64,000 nt of DNA from Knufia peltigerae (GCA_030247855.1 JAPDRN010000068.1:124001-188000), one strand, 5' to 3'. Numbered from the stretch's first letter, positions 45,093 to 55,783 are shown. Translations and numbers: made by a program. Notes: generated by a model from the letters alone, not told the origin.

Positions 45093-45974
45093 ATGTTGTC
45101 CATACTCTTGTTCGTGTTGTCCACATTGTTGGCTCTTGCGTCTTCGCAAACGATATCCTCCGGGGATGGCTATACTGGGTACTCACTGTCTGTGAGTGGC
45201 GACGGCGAGTCAACAGTGTACGAGACCGACAATACCGACACTTCGAACGGAACTGCTGTGACGCCACCGGATGTCTATCTGAATGCCAGTGTATTCGTCG
45301 GAGAGATCGACATCACAGTTTCGAATCTGACAGCAAAAATCAATCTTGATGCTCAAGTTCTTTCGTTGCTGCAATTCAACGCTGGTGTCGACTTGAGCAT
45401 CAATCGTGTGGCGCTGACCATTCAAAATGTGTCGGCCAAGGTCGAACTGGAGGCAAGGCTCGAGAACCTGGTTCTCATGATCAACGACACACTCAACTCC
45501 ATCGACTTGAACCCAATTATTGCAACCTTGGGCCAAGATGTCGGCACATTGGTGAACGACACCGTTGGAGGGCTCGGAGGTGACTCGACCTCGGATTCCA
45601 GCGACTTGTCGGCTCGTTCATTCAACCTCGACCAGGGCATTCTGTTTTCAGTCAACAACTACCAGGGAAACACCCACAAAAACCGAATCTTGGATCAAGC
45701 GGGAAACATAGTCGACCAGTATCTTCACAATGATGGGACGGTTTACCGAAGTGAAATCGTTGGGTCATATTGGCATGATATGACTTTCACTGGAGAAGAG
45801 AGAAGTGCTGTCTTTGACGGCGAAAACGTCAAGGAACTCGAATACTCATATACCCCTTACAACGGGTTGAGTATAATAGCTTCAATCTTCCTTGACACGC
45901 AGAGCAATGTGGTGGGAACAAGAGTACTGAGTGAACTAGAGGGTGGTGGATCAAGCACAATCAGTGCGGACTGA
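45093..45974 (+). CDS. Secreted protein of unknown function, paralogue B
   Basis: A single exon of 293 residues from ATG 45093, the first ATG in frame, which starts a signal peptide (MLSILLFVLSTLLALASS). After a short acidic/Ser/Thr linker come the same blocks as in paralogue A: PPDVYLNASVFVGEIDITV, INLDAQVLSL, FNAGVDLSINRVALTI, VELEARLENLVLMIN, and SIDLNPII. The C-terminal half differs: it carries about 45 extra residues (LDQGILFSVNNYQGN...NRILDQAGNIVDQYL) before a shared MTFTGE...YSYTPYNGL...IASIFLD region. There are many NxT/S sequons and no Cys. Role unknown. Confidence 0.8.
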   Translation: MLSILLFVLSTLLALASSQTISSGDGYTGYSLSVSGDGESTVYETDNTDTSNGTAVTPPDVYLNASVFVGEIDITVSNLTAKINLDAQVLSLLQFNAGVDLSINRVALTIQNVSAKVELEARLENLVLMINDTLNSIDLNPIIATLGQDVGTLVNDTVGGLGGDSTSDSSDLSARSFNLDQGILFSVNNYQGNTHKNRILDQAGNIVDQYLHNDGTVYRSEIVGSYWHDMTFTGEERSAVFDGENVKELEYSYTPYNGLSIIASIFLDTQSNVVGTRVLSELEGGGSSTISAD

Positions 45975-46511
45975 GTACTTGTAGATGTTAAGAGAAGCAA
46001 AATTTATGCACACATGTCTCTGAGATTCTTCGTGACGCGCTCTTGATGTCCACCTGGTTGCTTCTGGTGGTCTTCATGGCTTCCATATCCACGCGATTGG
46101 AGGAAGAACGGGAGTCCAATTGACTGGTTCTCCCAGACTTTGATTAAACGGGTGATGCAATACTCGTTACAATCCCAATTCTTGATCATGACTTGTTTAG
46201 CGCGCTGTCGTCTAGGCGTAAGTCGAGCACCTTGATTTTGAGTCAGGACGCAATTAGTTTGACCTGTCAAAAGTTCATTGTAAAGTCAGATCGCAATGGA
46301 GTACGGAGTACAAGGCTGAACCACCCCAAACCCATATCACGTGTCAGGCTGAACTGTGATTTTTCAAGATCGACGTCAAGGAGAACATTTTAGATCGTCA
46401 CCTGCAAAACATTGTTGGGATACTTGACCAGCGAGACCAATGGCGCTCATGGATTAAAAAGAGATCACTTGAACACTGGCCAGCAGCGCCACCTCCCCCC
46501 ACGTCACAAGC
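45975..46511. other. Intergenic
   Basis: No gene is seen. One TACGGAGTAC copy at 46302-46311, about 200 bases before CWC27. Confidence 0.4.
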
Positions 46512-48242
46512 ATGTCGTCTCATTACACGACGGAACCTCCGCCAACAGCGTCCGTCCTCCTTCACACCACGGCCGGCCCTCTGACGCTCTCCCTCTTCGC
46601 GAACCAGACGCCTCTGACATGCCGGAACTTCCTGCAACATGTCCTGGACGAGGACTACAACAACAACATCTTCCATCGCATCGTACCGGGCTTCGTCATC
46701 CAGACTGGCGACCCGACGGGCACCGGCGAAGGCGGGCAGAACATTTATGAAGACCGAGAATTTGAGCGCTACGATGAAGACTGGGCCAGGGTGATGGGCC
46801 GGGAAAAGGACGAGAGGATCAGGTTCGGAGATGAGATACACAGCAGGCTAAAATTCAATCGAAGAGGCCTGGTGGGCATGGCAAAAGGCTCGGGCGAGGG
46901 TGGAGGTTATGGAAGCCAGTTCTTCATCACGCTGGGGGATTGCAGGGCGGAACTGGACGGCAAGTGCACCATGTTCGGCCGTGTCGAAGGCGAGGGTATA
47001 TACAACATCGTCAAGATTGCAGAAGGCGAGCTCGTTGAAGGTACGGAACGACCCATATACCCCGAGAAAATTCTCAGAGCCGAAATTCTCGAGTTGCCAA
47101 AAGGAGATGCGTGGCAGAAGATGCGCAAGAGGGACAAGGTCGCGGCCCGTGTCGTTGAGGCACCGACAAAGAAGAAGGTTCCCAAAAAGAAAGGTGGAAA
47201 AACCCTGCTCAGTTTCGGAGGTGATGAAGGCGACGACAATGGAGGAGACGTGGCCGTCCGACCCAAGAAGGCGAAATTCAATCCAGCATTGATCGATGCA
47301 AGTGAAGAGGCCGATTCTATACCAAAGAAGACAGGAGCTGCACCGAAACCAACACCCAAGCGCTCACCGTCGCCGAGCACAGTTCCGCAAAAACGTAAAG
47401 CAAGCCCGGCCCACGAACCATCCTCAAGGAAATCAGGCTCGCCAGTGCAACGTCGAAAACCATCATTCCACGATCCGATGACACAATTACCATTACGTGA
47501 CCCCGAATCGCCGTCTCGCTCACCCACGCCAGACGAAGAACAGCCATCCAAGTCCCAAAATTCGACGTCGGCAAACTTGCAAGCTGAGATAGCCGCACTC
47601 AAGGCCTCGATGCGCCGCGGTACGGTGACCACGACAACTGACACGACGCACAAAAAGTCGGCGTTGGAAGCCTTGATCCCATCCACCAGTACCCGTGGCC
47701 GTAAGCGTCCTAGGCCAGGTGAATCCAACTCCAAAGAAGACGCCAACGCTCTCAAGATGCTCAATGCGTTCAAAGCTCGTCTAGAATCTTCATCATCTAC
47801 AGCATCATCAAAACCGATATCGTCACACAAAACAAACGGCGAGAAAGCTCATGACGTTTCAGAAACAAAAGTGGTCAGCACCGCTAATGATGACGACAAC
47901 CAAAACAGTGGTAATGATGACGGGGAGGCAGAATTGTGCGACCTCCACTTCATCGCAAATTGTCAATCATGCTCGAAATGGGACGAAGAGGGTGCAGCAC
48001 AGAACCCAGACGCCGAAAACGACGACGACGACAAGGAATGGCTCAGTCACACGTTGAGTTTCGCCAAGGACAGACTCGGCAAGGACTTGACATGGAAGAA
48101 GAAAAACGAAGAGGAACTCGTGGTGATTGATCCACGCGAAAAGGAGCGTGAGCTCAAGACCGATCGGAAGAAACGTGATCGCGATCGTGGTGGCAAGAAC
48201 CGTGACAAGGACAAGGGAAAGTCCAGGGAGGGACGATGGTGA
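46512..48242 (+). CDS. CWC27: Spliceosome-associated cyclophilin CWC27
   Basis: A single exon of 576 residues. The cyclophilin domain covers about 12-190: LLHTTAGPLTLSLFANQTP, CRNFLQHVLDEDYNNNIFHR, GFVIQTGDPTGTGEGGQ, FNRRGLVGMAKG, GSQFFITLG, and LDGKCTMFGRV. The position of the catalytic Trp of active cyclophilins (E-W-L-D) is occupied by Glu (A-E-L-D), as in human CWC27, which is reported to lack isomerase activity. After a Lys-rich linker, LLSFGGDEGDD and the C-terminal LTWKKKNEEELVVIDPREK are CWC27-specific and contact the spliceosome (with CWC22 in the human complex). The middle is Ser/Pro/Lys-rich and disordered, and the end is an Arg/Lys/Asp-repeat tail. The protein joins the activated spliceosome and acts as a scaffold. 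Confidence 0.93.
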   Translation: MSSHYTTEPPPTASVLLHTTAGPLTLSLFANQTPLTCRNFLQHVLDEDYNNNIFHRIVPGFVIQTGDPTGTGEGGQNIYEDREFERYDEDWARVMGREKDERIRFGDEIHSRLKFNRRGLVGMAKGSGEGGGYGSQFFITLGDCRAELDGKCTMFGRVEGEGIYNIVKIAEGELVEGTERPIYPEKILRAEILELPKGDAWQKMRKRDKVAARVVEAPTKKKVPKKKGGKTLLSFGGDEGDDNGGDVAVRPKKAKFNPALIDASEEADSIPKKTGAAPKPTPKRSPSPSTVPQKRKASPAHEPSSRKSGSPVQRRKPSFHDPMTQLPLRDPESPSRSPTPDEEQPSKSQNSTSANLQAEIAALKASMRRGTVTTTTDTTHKKSALEALIPSTSTRGRKRPRPGESNSKEDANALKMLNAFKARLESSSSTASSKPISSHKTNGEKAHDVSETKVVSTANDDDNQNSGNDDGEAELCDLHFIANCQSCSKWDEEGAAQNPDAENDDDDKEWLSHTLSFAKDRLGKDLTWKKKNEEELVVIDPREKERELKTDRKKRDRDRGGKNRDKDKGKSREGRW

Positions 48243-48570
48243 AACCCTGAGCTGTGCGAGTTGTGCAAGTCGTGCTTGACCTCCCATCTGGAGTATAGAT
48301 ACATCTCTCGTACTTTTTTGGCAGGATGTTGAACTTGCACGGAGAATGAATCATGTGGCTCCGTAATGTCCGCCCGTCTATCCGTCTGTACAAGATGAAA
48401 ATTAATTGATACGATTCAAAGAAGCATAAAAGCCTACAAAAGACAACCTTTTTTCTACCTTCTTCGTAGCTTTAACGTATCTTTTCCAAAAATATAAATG
48501 TCAAGATGTCGAGGGGTAATTTTTGTTATTAACGATCTTTGGCGAAGATATATACACCACGCTTTTCTAT
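48243..48570. other. Convergent 3' intergenic region
   Basis: No gene is seen. AT-rich 3' flanks, with several AATA-type polyadenylation-like words (48400-48500). Confidence 0.4.
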
Positions 48571-50220
48571 CTATATGTATTTGTACGGATTCATGATGCC
48601 GTTCGGGTCATACAGATTCTTGATCTGCTTCATCAACCCAAGCATGGTCTCGCTGCGACTGTACCCGATGTACTTCTTCTTCGCGATCCCGAGGCCGTGC
48701 TCGGCGCTGATGCTGCCGTTTCTCTTCTGGATCCACTCGTACACCCAGGGTTCGATGGCCTCCTCGACCTCCTTGGTGTACCTCCGCACGGGGACGTTGA
48801 GATGGAGGTTCGAGTCGCCCATGTGACCGTACCCGACGACGCCGATCGCGGGGTGTGAGTCGTCCTCCCCGATCAGGCCCTTGGAGGTCAGTCGTTCCCT
48901 CGTGTCCTCGACCAGCTTGTAGAGCTCGGCGAGCGGTATCGACACGTCGTACTTGTACGTGCCGCCAAAGTGTCCGATGGCCTCGGTGATGCCCTCGCGC
49001 CAGCCCCACAGTGCGCGGACCTGGGTCTCGTCCTGGGCCAAAACGCCGTCGGACACAATCTCCTCGCCCATGACGTGCTCCAGGAACTTTTCCAGCTTCT
49101 CGTTGTCGTGCTCGGCGTTGGACCCGCTGGTTTCGATCAGGCAGTAGAAAGGGTGGTCGCCCTCGAGGGGTCTCTTGTTGCCGGTGACCTTGTGGACGAA
49201 ATCTTGACTTTGCGAATCCATCAACTCAAACGCCGACAAGATCTCGCCGAGCTGGACCTTGGCCTCCTTGAATGCCTTTTGGACGTGTTCAAAGGACGGG
49301 AGGCCAAAGTAGGCGACGTTGACGGCTTTGGACCGTTGCGGGCATTGCACCGAGACACCCGTGATGATGCCGATGGTACCTTCTCCGCCGATGAACAGTT
49401 GTTTCATGTCGTAGCCGGTATTGTTCTTCCGTAACTTGGAAAGGTCGTCGACGATGGTACCGTCGGGAAGCACAGCTTCAAGGCCAAGGACGTTGCCGTG
49501 CAAAGAACCGTACCGCAACAGCCTCAGACCTCCAGCATTCGTGGCTACGTTACCACCGATATGGCATGATCCTTTTGCTCCCAGGTCCAGAGGGAACAGG
49601 TGGTTATGCTGAGCCAGGAAGTTGTCCGCCACCTCGAGGATGACACCTCCGTCCACGACCAAGATCCCACTCACGTCGTCGAAGCTGCGGATCTGGTTCA
49701 TGCGTGCTAGCGAGATGACAATCTCGTCAAAGACAGGCACGCTTCCTCCCACCAGGCCGGAGTTACCTCCTTGCGGCACAACGGCCAGTTTGTTCTCGTT
49801 GCAGTATTTCAGCACCTTGCTCACTTCTTCCGTGCTCTTCGGCTTCAACACCAGCTTCGTGTGTCCTCTGTATTTCTTCATCCAGTCTCGGTTGAACGCT
49901 TCAAGGTCATCTGTAGCGTCTTTGGTTACACCGTCGATCACGGCTGCGTCGTCGCCAAGTGCGGATTTGAAGAACTGGACATGGTCCGGGGTGATCTCGG
50001 CGAACCTCGAGTCACGCTTGATGTTGTACATGTCTGTCGTGTACTTTACATTGTGGTGCGGCTCTGCGGTGTCCTCTCGCCGCCGGGAGGTGCTGGAGAA
50101 ACTGCGTATGGGTTCGTAGAGCGTTCGGGCGCATTGTGGTTGTCGCGCCCGAGGGATTGAAGGTTTTTTCAGTTGGCGCAGAGCGCGAGCAACGCTCCTT
50201 GATGTCGTTGGCACAGCCAT
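48571..50220 (-). CDS. DLD2: Mitochondrial D-2-hydroxyglutarate/D-lactate dehydrogenase (FAD)
   Basis: A single exon of 549 residues. The N-terminus (ARALRQLKKPSIPRARQPQCARTL...RSFSSTSRRRED) is a matrix presequence. The FAD-binding PCMH domain spans about 115-300, with PQGGNSGLVGGSVPVFDEI, FPLDLGAKGSCHIGGNVAT and NAGGLRLLRYGSLHGNVLG. The C-terminal substrate domain contains GVVGYGHMGDSNLHLNV (metal/substrate His residues) and ISAEHGLGIAKKKYIG, ending in DPNGIMNPYKY. The strong match along the full length to the yeast Dld2/Dld3 and human D2HGDH group points to oxidation of D-2-hydroxyglutarate and/or D-lactate to the keto acid, with electrons passed to an acceptor. Sequence alone does not separate the two substrates. 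Confidence 0.93.
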   Translation of the reverse strand: MAVPTTSRSVARALRQLKKPSIPRARQPQCARTLYEPIRSFSSTSRRREDTAEPHHNVKYTTDMYNIKRDSRFAEITPDHVQFFKSALGDDAAVIDGVTKDATDDLEAFNRDWMKKYRGHTKLVLKPKSTEEVSKVLKYCNENKLAVVPQGGNSGLVGGSVPVFDEIVISLARMNQIRSFDDVSGILVVDGGVILEVADNFLAQHNHLFPLDLGAKGSCHIGGNVATNAGGLRLLRYGSLHGNVLGLEAVLPDGTIVDDLSKLRKNNTGYDMKQLFIGGEGTIGIITGVSVQCPQRSKAVNVAYFGLPSFEHVQKAFKEAKVQLGEILSAFELMDSQSQDFVHKVTGNKRPLEGDHPFYCLIETSGSNAEHDNEKLEKFLEHVMGEEIVSDGVLAQDETQVRALWGWREGITEAIGHFGGTYKYDVSIPLAELYKLVEDTRERLTSKGLIGEDDSHPAIGVVGYGHMGDSNLHLNVPVRRYTKEVEEAIEPWVYEWIQKRNGSISAEHGLGIAKKKYIGYSRSETMLGLMKQIKNLYDPNGIMNPYKYI

Positions 50221-50581
50221 GTTGCGTCTGGGCGACCGAAGCGAGGCAGGGGAAGTGCGGAAGATGAGGACACAGCAAATGGAACGCTAACAAAAGAACC
50301 GAGAGAATGGAAATAGAATGAGTGACTTGAGGCAGTTTGTACTTTTACGAGTCTTTAGAATTGGGGAAAGCGACTTCGGGCAATTATCGCGGAGGGGCGT
50401 TTTCTCCCCCACTCTTCCTCTTCCTCTCCCTTCTTCTCGGGGAGAAAACCATCCACATCTTAGAGCTATAACATTCCTTGCCACCAGGGCAATGTAGGCT
50501 ATAGCCGCTTGCTGTAGGAAGCTCAACACTACCCGTTCCCGTTGGGTTCACGTAACAAGAGACAAAGCCTCTGAAGGGTAT
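50221..50581. other. Intergenic
   Basis: No gene is seen. A CT-rich block (50402-50440) lies upstream of the dehydrogenase start. Confidence 0.4.
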
Positions 50582-51507
50582 CTATCCTCCTTCCGACTCA
50601 CACAACATTTCCCCTGCACAACGCCTGATCCAATCCGCCGTTTCCTCGGATCGACTCAAGAACGGACAATGCCCTGAGTCCATCATCGTCACTCTGACCT
50701 GTTTCCCAGCCGGCATTTCCTTGTTTGCCGCTTCCACGATGAGCCTCTGCGCCTCCAGAGTCAACATGCGATCATTCTTGCACATCAGATAGTAGGTTGG
50801 GACCATAAGGTGTCCGGCGAATGACACGGGGGTCCGATACCCCTCGAAAAGATGCGTTTTGAGCATCGAGGCCCATCGCTGAGCGGCGCTGACCGGTAGG
50901 TCGTGGTACAAGAGCTCGATTGCACCAGGAGGAGTGGCTGGCTTGCTGACTTCGTATTGACGTCCATCAGAGTAAGTCGAATGCCAGACCTTTATGGAAG
51001 GCGGGATGTGGCCCCCTGTGCAGTCCAGAACCGACATTCCTGCTGGAATCAGTAAACCGGAGATGGTCAACAATCCCGCAATGCCATTCGTGTACCCAGC
51101 TGCGCGACGTGAGAGCTTGTCGAGATCCTGGCAGGCGGCCGAACCAGGGATAGAGCTATATGAATGGGTCAGAAAGACAATGTCGTAGTCGGGATAATCG
51201 TTCAGCTCGCGGCCAGCAATGGACTTGATGGCCTCAACGTCCTCAATGACTGCGTCGGTTACAGGCTGGTTGGGTCTGGAGGAGAGGAGGCTCGGTAACC
51301 GGACCAAGATGACCTTGTACTCCTTTGCTCGTAAAGCAGTTGCAAGAGGCTCGAAATGTGCTGGTTCATGCCACTCGCCAGGCACCACCTTCGCCATGTT
51401 AGTATCCGATCATTAAAGGGACATAGGAAGCTCGCCAGATGTTTCTCGGAGCCGTGTGAAGGGATATTTCAGACACTTACTACGACAGTGGGCTTCGGCG
51501 GTGGCAT
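50582..51507 (-). CDS. Alpha/beta hydrolase (salicylate-esterase-like) with 27-base first exon
   Basis: Exon 1, 51507-51481, and exon 2, 51388-50582, flank an intron (51389-51480) that starts GTAAGT and has a perfect TACTAAC branch site just before the acceptor. The product is 277 residues, MPPPKPTVV/VVPGEWHEPAHFEPLA. This gives the usual start of this hydrolase group (P-T-V-V-x-V-P-G-x-W-H). ATG 51397, which lies between branch site and acceptor, is not the start. The middle has HSYSSIPGSAA, where Ser replaces the usual G-x-S-x-G nucleophile context (T-H-S-Y-S); GHCPFLSRSEE near the C-terminus supplies the likely catalytic His and CKNDRMLTLE the Asp. The family hydrolyses small esters; the substrate is unknown. 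Confidence 0.87.
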
Positions 51508-52251
51508 GTCAAGATGGGATGGGTGAGTGTTCCCTATTTTCAACATCAACCAGGAAACATCTATATACATAGATGCTTGCACCGGACGATGCGTGCGATT
51601 GGCATTGACCGGGAGATTCTTCACTTCGCTGAGTGGTCGTGCGGATTGTTGATCAGGTCGTGTCTTTTCCTCGTACACTCTTTGCAGCTTCCATCTTAAT
51701 CATGACCTTTAATTTTGAGCCTTTCCACCCTACATATACATAGTCTTTAACGGTATCTTTCAAGAGTAGCTGTGGTCGTATGTTAGGCGTCGGCCCTTGA
51801 TCGCACGAAGTCGCAAAGACTGTGCACATGAGGATAGTCGTTTGCGCCATGACTGTTGTTCAAACGTCACAGCCATAGAGTCCTAGTCTTCATCTATTGC
51901 AAAGCCACCGATCGAGACGAATGCATCTCCGAAAGAGTCAAATGCTTGCGAATTAGGTACCAGTCAATTGCACTGAGCGTGGAAGAAACTTGGAGTTTGT
52001 GGCTTTATGTGCCGCTTCAGCTGCGGCCCCCTTTCCTGATTCTGGCCCGAAGAACCCACCTTGAGATTCGATTCGCTTCAGCCTGATCATCACCACCTGG
52101 TCTGCTTGGCCTAACCTGGGACCACGGATCATTTTTCCCTGCTACGAGGACAGAGACCGAGTACGGATCATCGCCTTTCAGCCGTACGATACACGCGTTT
52201 TTTCGTTTCTAGATTTGGTTCTTTTGATATTGGAGACAGGATGCCGACCCC
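51508..52251. other. Intergenic
   Basis: No gene is seen in this 0.74 kb between two minus-strand genes. Confidence 0.4.
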
Positions 52252-53694
52252 CTATTCTTTGGCCTTGCTGAACTCTGTACTTGGTCTGATGCCGTGTTTC
52301 ACGACCGGACTATCCAGAAAGCGAGCATGATCATGGAATGCATCAGTCTGCACCCGAGAGATCTCTACTTCCTGCCGACCTCTAGTCATGACGTCCTTGT
52401 CGTACTCTCCCAGCGCTTCAACAAGAGAGAGTTTTCCAGACTTGACCTTTATCATGGCATCGACAAACATCTTGCTATCCTTGACCGCGTTATTGGCGCC
52501 TTGACCACGATCTGGAATGGGCCAAAACGTCAGTGATGTCTCTTCCGTGGCATGATACGAGCTGTACTTACGGAACGTCATACTGTGCGCCGCGTCTCCT
52601 GCCAATGTCACCCGACCATCTCGATTATCCCAGTCAGAGATAGGACTCCAGATCTTGAGCTGGACCGCCTTCGCCTTGACGTCGTCCGGCATCCACTCGA
52701 CGGCAGACTTGAAGGGATCAGCCCAACCATCTGCCCGTTTCCGGAGTTCGTCTGCCATGTTCTGGTCTTTGTATTCGTCTTCACTGGTCTGCTGTTTTGG
52801 CCACGTTGCGAGAATGTAAAAGATCCATGTCTCGGGCCTGTCGAGGTCGGGTTTATCCAGCAGGAAAATACCAATGTACATCGACTTTGGATGGACGCCT
52901 ACATCAACGATAGGGTGCATCATCTTGTCCATCTTCAAGGCCCTCTCGGCGGTGAATTTGAAGGGAAAGTTGAGAAAGACATATGGTAAGACCCTGGCGT
53001 CAGCCTCGTCACCTAGAAGCCATCGTCGCACCCATGAGCCCCCTCCGTCCGCGCCGACGAGGACCGTGCCCGATTCCGAAGTGCCGTCTTGGAAGTGTGC
53101 GATAACCCCATCAGACGTCAGTTCGATGTTTGTGACTGTTTTGCCGAACTAGGTATTGTGAGTAATGGCTTGTGCAGCAACAGGACCAACAGCATCATCA
53201 ACTCACCTGGACATTGACGTCCTTGGACCATAGAGTTCGCGTCTTCTGAATGTTCAATCTCCGCACCGCCGGGAAGGGAGGTTCGACAATGGTTTCTCCT
53301 GTCGCCCCATCTCTGATCATGACACTTTCGCACCCTGACTCTTTCGAGTTCAGCTTGATATCAGGCTGACACTCCGCCAGGCGGTCGAACAGCTCTTTCG
53401 GCAGGAGTTCTTGGAGAAATGGATGCGACCAAGCTATCGTCACTCCCCAATTACGGTCTCGTGGTTCACTTTCCTTGTCGACCACGACATAGTCGATTCC
53501 ATTCTGGCAATACAATTAGTATGTCCTAGGTTCTTTGATCGTGATTCCGGGCCCCGGACCTTTTTCAACCCCTGAGCAATGGCCAAACCGGACAATCCTT
53601 AAAGGCCAGCATTAGTTCTGGAATATCAGAAGAGCAGGACCTTGATGATAAACCTACCGGCACCGACAATTATAACTTTCAGAGGTTGACCCAT
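52252..53694 (-). CDS. FAD-dependent monooxygenase (aromatic-hydroxylase type), five exons
   Basis: Exons on the minus strand are 53694-53658, 53597-53560, 53503-53207, 53148-52572 and 52511-52252, encoding 402 residues. Introns are 56-60 bases. The G-x-G-x-x-G dinucleotide motif is built across intron 1 (VIIVGAG/GLSGLAIAQGLKK). Other group-A monooxygenase marks are VLVGADGGGSWVRRWL (DG motif) and GRVTLAGDAAHSMTF/HRGQGANNAV (GD motif, across intron 4). The exon-2 donor is GTCCGG, which is unusual, but the join is fixed by frame and homology and the intron has an ACTAAT branch site. It should hydroxylate or epoxidise an aromatic or similar substrate using NAD(P)H; many relatives sit in secondary-metabolite clusters. 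Confidence 0.88.
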
Positions 53695-54431
53695 TTTGTT
53701 ATTTTCAAGTGTTGGTGGGCGGCGGGCAATCTATTTTTGGGCCTAAATCCCCCGCCGAGAGGAAGATTCTTTACAGTAGGTCTGCGGGGTCAAGATCTGG
53801 GGAGAGCTGAAGCACACCGTGTGACACAAACGAGAGGAGCTGTCTTTGACGATTTCAATGTAGATTCTTTGAAAAATACACGAGTCCCTCAATAGATACA
53901 AGCAAAAACAAAAAGCACACTTAACTTTCAAGTGTTGTTGACACAAAGTAAAGTCGGACTTTTCAAGTGTCACTTGTATTTAGCTTCATGTGAGACAAGA
54001 CGCCAACACGGAGAGCATCAAGGCCCGAGTGCGAACTTTCCAGGTAAATATCTAAATACGGTAGTAGGCACGAACTCCCAAAGGAGAAATCAGATTGGCG
54101 CATCCCTAATAGTTGATCTGAATCAATCAATTTATACGGAGTACAGAGTACTTAGGTAAGGCATCTTACATGGTACGGAGTACAGAGAACAAAATACGAG
54201 GCAGTGAGACTTTTTTCAAAGGTCAAACTTGTCATTCACATCCATCTGGGTCATTAGCACAATTAATGATCCATCATCATCATCATCATCACCACCTAGG
54301 GATAGAAAACGACAATCAATCGAGAGCATATACCTTGCGAGTAATCAGTATCTGTTTTCGGGGTCACATCTCACGTATCCCTTGATTACAGTAACATACG
54401 AGTAGTTGACAACTCGGCAATAACACTAATC
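53695..54431. other. Divergent intergenic region with CAT microsatellite
   Basis: Between the monooxygenase (minus) and the ABM-like gene (plus). It holds two TACGGAGTAC copies (54135-54144, 54174-54183) and a CAT/CAC repeat at about 54271-54296. No gene. Confidence 0.45.
54271..54296. repeat. CAT/CAC trinucleotide repeat
   Basis: Seven or so tandem ATC/CAT units followed by CACCAC. In one frame this reads as eight His, but that frame is short and has no other support. Confidence 0.8.
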
Positions 54432-55040
54432 ATGGCGATCATCGAACTGGCCCACATCAGCCTGAAAGACGGACTCACGGCTACCGACCCGACACTGAAG
54501 AAGAACCTCAAGGAAGTCAAGAGGGTGATTGAAGAGTACAGCAGATTGGTCACCTTGTTCTACACCCAGGTCGACGACCCCACGAGCATGTTCGTCATCG
54601 GTGCCTGGGAGACCAAGGACGCTCACCAACACGGCTTCAACGGGTCGCCTCAGCAAGGCCAAATTTTGGGCCTGGTCAAAGATCAGATGGATATTGACTG
54701 GATGCACTACATGGACATTGAACAGTCTCGGATCCCTCTGGACGCGCCGGTGCTCATGTTAAACAAGGCCGTCTTCAAGCGTGGTGTGCATCACTTGGCC
54801 ATCGATAACGAGTTTGCACAACGTACATCTACCATGGGCGGAGCGAGGCACGGCGCCGTGTCGACGTGGAACATACCAAAAGACGACAAGGAACATGCGG
54901 TTCGCGTTCATTTTTCAGGCTGGGATACGGCAGACGAAGCTGTAGAGAGCGTGGCGGGTGTCATTGCGACCGGCAAGACTTTCGTACCTCACATACTAGA
55001 GGCGAGATTGTTCATCACCGAGAGGACCGTTTTGGATTGA
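54432..55040 (+). CDS. Small protein, possibly tandem ABM (dimeric alpha-beta barrel) fold
   Basis: A single exon of 202 residues. The first half has the look of an antibiotic-biosynthesis-monooxygenase (ABM) domain: IIELAHISLKDG...TLKKNLKEVKRVI, then LVTLFYTQVDDPTSMFVIGAWETKDAHQHGF and an alpha helix. The second half (KRGVHHLAIDNEFAQR, AVSTWNIPKDDKEHAVRVHFSGWDTADEA) may be a second, diverged copy, as in several fungal proteins of about 200 residues. There is no signal peptide. Function cannot be assigned; relatives appear near secondary-metabolite enzymes. The call rests on pattern rather than an unambiguous motif. Confidence 0.7.
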   Translation: MAIIELAHISLKDGLTATDPTLKKNLKEVKRVIEEYSRLVTLFYTQVDDPTSMFVIGAWETKDAHQHGFNGSPQQGQILGLVKDQMDIDWMHYMDIEQSRIPLDAPVLMLNKAVFKRGVHHLAIDNEFAQRTSTMGGARHGAVSTWNIPKDDKEHAVRVHFSGWDTADEAVESVAGVIATGKTFVPHILEARLFITERTVLD

Positions 55041-55783
55041 AACAGCAAAGGTCTACAGGTCCATGGGTCGAAATAAGACATCCTATGATGATATAGATCC
55101 CTTTAGGTAGACTTTGTACGGAGTAAACACATTAAGCACTAATTTCCCTACTCTGACTCCGTAAAAACATGAGAATTCGTCTTCTCAGTGCATTTCTCCC
55201 GTACTGTCGATCTGTTGTTTCTGTTTTGCTCACATCCCTATCCCTGTCCAATACCCCTCCCTCCCTCTTTTTCTTGCTTCTACGAGTACTGTACAACCGT
55301 CTCCTCACTATTGCCGAAGGTAGACACGGAGGATTCTCCCCCCGCCTTTCTCGTCTCACCTCTAGGCGGGTGAATATCACTCTGATGTCGTACACAGTAT
55401 CACTCAAGCTACTGTTGTAGGTAAGATTCCCCCGGGGCTCCATCGGACGTGTGACCAATTTCCCTACCCCTCGGTGATACTGCACATTCACTGCTCGGTG
55501 TCGGTCTCTGTTACATGGCGAGCACCAGTGACTACTACCGTAAGTTGAACGTGACTTCACCTTCAGCTGAATCACTTGCCCTTTCTACTTCCCAACCATC
55601 AACACAACTCCCCCATCACATACACCTCGACAACTTTACGTAGTCTTGACCCTACTACTACTTGAAATCCAAGAAAAAGGCGAGCACTGAAGTTTCTCAA
55701 ATCATCATCTCACTCAACTACTCCATCTCACATTCCCCAAACTTGAGCCTTCTCAAACCCCCCCCTCTCTCTCTCCATACAAA
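55041..55783. other. Intergenic
   Basis: No gene is seen. TACGGAGTA at 55117-55125 and a variant (GACTCCGTAA) at 55156-55165; CT-rich leader before the aldolase-like gene (55740-55775). Confidence 0.45.

Noticed and set aside
54170..54385. Open frame with a run of eight His
   Set aside because: The His run comes from a CAT/CAC microsatellite; the frame is only 71 codons and has no other protein-like feature.
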